A stretch of 8,902 bases of DNA from the NCBI GenBank assembly GCA_029935695.1, contig JAOZJV010000114.1, positions 1 through 8,902 of the forward strand, given 5' to 3'. A program made the translations under genes and the position numbers. Positions 5,950 through 8,902 of this stretch are shown here, in pieces (the first letter of the stretch is position 1; each line of letters starts with the position of its first letter). This DNA comes from Candidatus Krumholzibacteriia bacterium (GTDB lineage: Bacteria; Krumholzibacteriota; Krumholzibacteriia; LZORAL124-64-63). The notes under the pieces were generated by a model. The model ran no database searches. It had not been told where the DNA came from and saw only the letters and a program-made list of their open reading frames with translations.

Positions 5950-7518
5950 ATGTCTGAATCAGGTTTCGAGTTCCACCGCTCCAGCGGTGTCCTGCTGCAC
6001 CCAACCAGTTTGCCCGGTCCCGATGGCATTGGTGACCTGGGTCACTGTGCTTTTCGCTTCGTTGATTGGCTGCACCAGCACGGCCAAAGCCTGTGGCAAA
6101 TTCTCCCTCTGGGCCCCACCAGTTTTGGCGACAGTCCCTACCAGACCCTGAGTGCTTTTGCAGGCAATCCTCTTTTGATCAGTCTTGAAAGCCTGGTGGA
6201 TGATGGCTGGCTGAGCCCCGAAGACCTTTTCGCGCGGCCTGATTTTGATGAAGAGAGAGTTGATTTCGGCCCTGTCATCCAATGGAAATTTTCTGTCTTA
6301 CAAAAGGCCTGGAGTGTTTTTCTGGAGCGGGCATCATCGTCCCACTGGAACCAATTCAAGATATTCCGCCAGGAAAATGCCCTCTGGTTAAATGATTTTG
6401 CTCTCTTCATGGCCTTGAAAGAAGAAGCCGGGGGAAAGGCCTGGTGCCACTGGGATGCAGCCCTTGTCAGCCGGAAAGTAGAGGCGCTCCAGGAGGCACG
6501 AGAGCGTCTGGACAAATGCATCAACTGTTACGCGTTCATTCAGTGGCTCTTTTTTGAACAGTGGCAAAAGGTTAAGGTGTACGCGTCGTCCAAGGGTGTG
6601 CGTCTGGTGGGCTATGTCCCCATTTTCGTGGCCTACGATAGCAGTGATGTGTGGGCCAATCCTCAGTACTTCCGCTTGGATGATGATGGCCGACCCACCC
6701 ATGTGGCCGGGGTTCCACCCGACTATTTCAGTAAAACCGGCCAGCTTTGGGGAAACCCTCTGTACGACTGGAAGGCCCTCAAGGCCGATGGTTATTCCTG
6801 GTGGATCGATCGTTTGCGCACTGGCCTGGAAATGGTGGACCTGATCCGGATCGATCATTTCCGTGGTTTTGCCGGTTACTGGGAAGTGCCGGCCGCAGAA
6901 AAAACAGCCATCAATGGAACCTGGCAACCTGGCCCGGGCGCTGAATTATTCAAGGCTTTGCAGAATGTTTTTGGCAAAAATCTGCCTCTCATCGCCGAAG
7001 ATCTGGGTGTGATCACCACTGATGTGGTGAAGCTGCGTGATGAGTTCAACCTGCCGGGTATGAAAATTCTTCAATTTGCCTGGAGTGGCCCGGATAATTT
7101 GTTTCTGCCCCACGAACATGTGACAAACTGCGTTGTCTACAGCGGCACCCATGACAACGATCCGACTCTTGGCTGGTGGGAACACCTGACCGATGCTGCC
7201 ACCCGGGATCTGGTGAAGGAATACACCGGATGCGCGGTGGAAGAGCCTAACTGGACCCTCATCCGGCTGGGCATGATGAGCAGCGCTCATACCTTTATTG
7301 CCACCATGCAGGATGTGCTGGGGCTGGGCCGCCAGGCTCGCATGAATCTGCCTGGCGAAGGCACGGGAAACTGGAACTGGCGCATGCCGGCTGATGCCCT
7401 GACCGATGCGGCCGGCCAGCGTCTGGCCCGGCTGACCTGGCTGTACCGCCGCCGCCCTGATCAAGTTCTTACAGCACCCAAAGACCCTGAATTTGACGAG
7501 GCGAATGCAACACCTTGA
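5950..7518 (+). CDS. malQ: 4-alpha-glucanotransferase (amylomaltase, GH77)
   Basis: A 522-residue cytoplasmic enzyme, close to the roughly 500-residue length of short bacterial amylomaltases. It moves alpha-1,4-glucan segments between maltodextrins, releasing glucose, in maltose/glycogen metabolism. Clear GH77 landmarks: GVLLHPTSLPG at 13-23, WQILPLGPTSFGDSPYQ at 49-65, GVPPDYFSKTGQLWGNP at 254-270, nucleophile Asp302 in LIRIDHFRG, acid/base Glu350 in LIAEDLG, and the third carboxylate Asp402 in YSGTHDND, all intact. GYVPIFVAYDSSDVW (221-235) has Tyr222 where most relatives have Asp (GD(L/M)PI). An in-frame GTG at 5878 would add 24 residues with no family similarity, so I start at ATG 5950, supported by GGAG. 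Its TGA overlaps the TTG start of the MFS gene (TTGA), indicating a two-gene operon. Confidence 0.97.
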   Translation: MSESGFEFHRSSGVLLHPTSLPGPDGIGDLGHCAFRFVDWLHQHGQSLWQILPLGPTSFGDSPYQTLSAFAGNPLLISLESLVDDGWLSPEDLFARPDFDEERVDFGPVIQWKFSVLQKAWSVFLERASSSHWNQFKIFRQENALWLNDFALFMALKEEAGGKAWCHWDAALVSRKVEALQEARERLDKCINCYAFIQWLFFEQWQKVKVYASSKGVRLVGYVPIFVAYDSSDVWANPQYFRLDDDGRPTHVAGVPPDYFSKTGQLWGNPLYDWKALKADGYSWWIDRLRTGLEMVDLIRIDHFRGFAGYWEVPAAEKTAINGTWQPGPGAELFKALQNVFGKNLPLIAEDLGVITTDVVKLRDEFNLPGMKILQFAWSGPDNLFLPHEHVTNCVVYSGTHDNDPTLGWWEHLTDAATRDLVKEYTGCAVEEPNWTLIRLGMMSSAHTFIATMQDVLGLGRQARMNLPGEGTGNWNWRMPADALTDAAGQRLARLTWLYRRRPDQVLTAPKDPEFDEANATP

Positions 7519-8705
7519 ATCCTCTGAAAAAGATCACCGGCGATTTCCGGCGCCTCGTTCTGGCCACCATGTTCTTTGGTGCCACCAGCGGCATTTTCAT
7601 GTCCACCCTGAACAATTACCTCTGCGACACCCACGGATTTGATGCGGGCAGCCGTGGCTGGCTTGAATTTCCCCGGGAGTTGCCGGGGTTTTTCATCATC
7701 GTGGTGGTGGGGATTCTGCTGATGCGTTTCCGCGAGTCGCGCATCGCCGCCCTGGCTATGGTGGCCACCGCAGTGGGGGCCCTTGGCCTGGGCTTTCTCT
7801 CACCAAAAATATCGTTGCTGGTGGTTTGGATTGTGATTTGGTCTTTGGGTGATCACATCATTTTTGCCGTGGAAGGTCCCATCGGACTGAAGCTGGCCAA
7901 ACGCGGGGCCGAGGGGCGCCGGTTGGGACAGTTGGGAGGCGCGCGCAATCTGGGTGTGATTCTGGGTGTGTCGGTGGTCTGGTTGCTGGCGCGTTATGTG
8001 GGCGACAGATACGACCTGTTCTATCTGGTGGCCGCTGTGTGCGCAGGGTTGGCCGGGTTCTTTTATCTGCGTCTGGGTCTGGGAAAGCAGGAAGCACCCT
8101 CGCGTAAAGTGGTTTACCGCAAGGAATACCATGTTTTCTATGCTATCAGTGCACTGTTCGGCATTCGCAAACAGATCTTCCTGGTTTTTGGGGCCTGGGT
8201 GCTGGTGGATCTGCATGGTGTGCCGGTTTCCACCATCGCCCTGCTTTATTTCCTGGCCTCGTTGCTGGGAGTTGTGCTGCGACCCCTTTTGGGCGATGTG
8301 ATCGACTGGCTGGGCGAACGCAAGGTGCTGGCTTTCGATGAGATCATGCTGATTGTGGTGTGCCTGATTTATGCTTTTGCCTCGAACCTGATACCGAAAC
8401 CTTATGACCTTTATGTGCTTTACGGGGCGTACATTCTGGATCACATCCTCTTTGCCTTGCGGGTGGCCAGAACCACTTACCTGAAAAAGATTGCCAAAGA
8501 CCCAGCGGACATCACTCCCACCATCAGTCTGGGCATCACCATTGACCACGCGGTGGCCATGACCCTGCCGGTGCTTTCCGGATTCATTTGGGAACGATAT
8601 GGGCACCAATATGTTTTCCTCATGGCGGCGGCGGTGGCCGTGGTCGGATTTTTCATCTGTTTGCGCATTGTGGTGCCTGAAGAAGTGCCACCAGCCGGCG
8701 ATTAA
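7515..8705 (+). CDS. Major facilitator superfamily (MFS) transporter
   Basis: A 396-residue membrane protein with about twelve hydrophobic segments in two halves: six before residue 190, a polar loop at about 190-206 (KQEAPSRKVVYRKEY), and six after it. A motif-A-like loop RPLLGDVIDWLGERK lies at 256-270, as expected between membrane segments of an MFS half, and the conserved second-half stretch ISLGITIDHAVAMTLPVLSG (337-356) carries a charged His/Asp pair within the membrane. Length and layout fit a single-solute inner-membrane carrier; the substrate cannot be told from sequence. The TTG start at 7515 overlaps the malQ stop, with a weak GAGG 13 bases upstream (7498-7501), so translation is probably coupled to malQ. 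A later ATG at residue 19 would cut into the first membrane segment and is less likely. Co-transcription suggests, but does not show, sugar or oligosaccharide transport. Confidence 0.88.
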   Translation: MNPLKKITGDFRRLVLATMFFGATSGIFMSTLNNYLCDTHGFDAGSRGWLEFPRELPGFFIIVVVGILLMRFRESRIAALAMVATAVGALGLGFLSPKISLLVVWIVIWSLGDHIIFAVEGPIGLKLAKRGAEGRRLGQLGGARNLGVILGVSVVWLLARYVGDRYDLFYLVAAVCAGLAGFFYLRLGLGKQEAPSRKVVYRKEYHVFYAISALFGIRKQIFLVFGAWVLVDLHGVPVSTIALLYFLASLLGVVLRPLLGDVIDWLGERKVLAFDEIMLIVVCLIYAFASNLIPKPYDLYVLYGAYILDHILFALRVARTTYLKKIAKDPADITPTISLGITIDHAVAMTLPVLSGFIWERYGHQYVFLMAAAVAVVGFFICLRIVVPEEVPPAGD

Positions 8706-8773
8706 ACTTGATGAAGGAAACTGATTCTTGTCTATTTCTGGCTTTTGTCTTAGTTTTTGCCCATAATAATCGG

Positions 8774-8789
8774 TGGCACGCTTGATGCA
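8774..8789 (+). promoter_or_regulatory. Candidate sigma-54 (-24/-12) promoter for the downstream lipoprotein gene
   Basis: TGGCACG, four bases, then ATGCA matches the sigma-54 consensus TGGCACG-N4-TTGCW at all but one position. The invariant GG (8775-8776) and GC (8787-8788) are ten bases apart, as required. The start site would fall near 8800, just before the Shine-Dalgarno AAAGG at 8807-8811. The rest of 8706-8818 shows no gene and no clear terminator hairpin. Confidence 0.55.
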
Positions 8790-8806
8790 TGCCGTTTTGA
8801 GGGGTG

Positions 8807-8811
8807 AAAGG
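8807..8811 (+). promoter_or_regulatory. Ribosome binding site for the lipoprotein gene
   Basis: AAAGG is followed by seven bases and GTG at 8819. A second GTG at 8825 is 13 bases away and fits less well. Confidence 0.5.
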
Positions 8812-8818
8812 TTTACAC

Positions 8819-8902
8819 GTGATAGTGAGTCGAAAAAATTCTTTATTGATGCTGTTTGTTGCTTTGCTGCTGGCTCTGCTGGTTGCCGGCGGCTGCGGAA
8901 AT
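8819..8902 (+). CDS. Putative lipoprotein, N-terminal fragment (3' truncated)
   Basis: Only 28 codons are in the window and the frame stays open at the right edge. They encode a lipoprotein-type signal peptide: basic start (SRKN), a long Leu/Val/Ala core, then VAGGC with Cys26 as the likely lipidated residue. Cys is followed by Gly-Asn, with no Asp at +2. The mature part is absent, so function is unknown. The GTG start at 8819 is set by the AAAGG seven bases upstream. A sigma-54-type promoter lies directly in front, separating the gene from the malQ/MFS operon 113 bases upstream. Confidence 0.65.
   Translation, partial: MIVSRKNSLLMLFVALLLALLVAGGCGN

Noticed and set aside
7800..8609. Minus-strand open frame of 269 codons opposite the MFS gene
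   Set aside because: It is rich in His/Gln as expected from reading hydrophobic membrane codons backwards, and has no start context or motif.
8728..8750. TTGTCT direct repeat (8728-8733 and 8745-8750) upstream of the sigma-54 promoter as an activator site
   Set aside because: Only six bases repeat, in T-rich sequence, without the dyad symmetry and upstream distance usual for enhancer-binding-protein sites; chance is likely.

Overview
The window reads as chromosomal DNA from a Gram-negative (diderm) bacterium. It encodes a protein with a signal peptide, TPRs and an outer-membrane beta-barrel, it begins a lipoprotein gene, and it carries a good sigma-54-type promoter. Base composition is moderate to moderately high GC, GTG and TTG starts are common, and genes are tightly packed with overlapping stop/start codons. 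I cannot assign a phylum from this sequence alone; no rRNA, tRNA, mobile element or CRISPR array is visible.

Layout. (1) Positions 1-1077, plus strand: a partner-switching module made of the C-terminal end of a PP2C/SpoIIE-type phosphatase (cut by the window edge), a STAS anti-sigma-factor antagonist and an RsbW-like HATPase anti-sigma/serine kinase. (2) Positions 1074-5787, minus strand: a four-gene operon read right to left. It encodes a two-domain regulator (degenerate GGDEF-like domain followed by a receiver domain), a membrane-anchored HEAT-repeat protein, a processive-type family 2 glycosyltransferase, and a TPR plus YaiO-like outer-membrane barrel protein. The two convergent operons overlap by four bases at their stop codons. 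(3) Positions 5788-5949: a divergent promoter region in which the candidate promoters of both directions share one TATATA core. (4) Positions 5950-8705, plus strand: malQ (GH77 4-alpha-glucanotransferase) translationally coupled to a 12-TM major facilitator transporter. (5) Positions 8706-8902: a short intergenic region with a sigma-54 (-24/-12) promoter candidate, followed by the signal peptide of a lipoprotein cut by the right edge.

How the parts may work together. The minus-strand operon is the most interesting part. A membrane GT2 synthase with D/D/D/QxxRW motifs next to a TPR-barrel outer-membrane protein follows the general plan of synthase-dependent exopolysaccharide systems such as Pga (PgaC plus PgaA). 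Here, however, the partners are a cytoplasm-facing HEAT-repeat protein and a response regulator carrying a broken GGDEF-like domain, and no deacetylase, PilZ or PgaD-like gene is visible. I infer a signal-controlled exopolysaccharide synthesis and export system of a less-described type; polymer and signal are unknown. The partner-switching genes form a separate regulatory unit and any link to the polysaccharide operon is only positional. MalQ and the MFS protein suggest alpha-glucan/maltodextrin handling plus transport of an unidentified solute.
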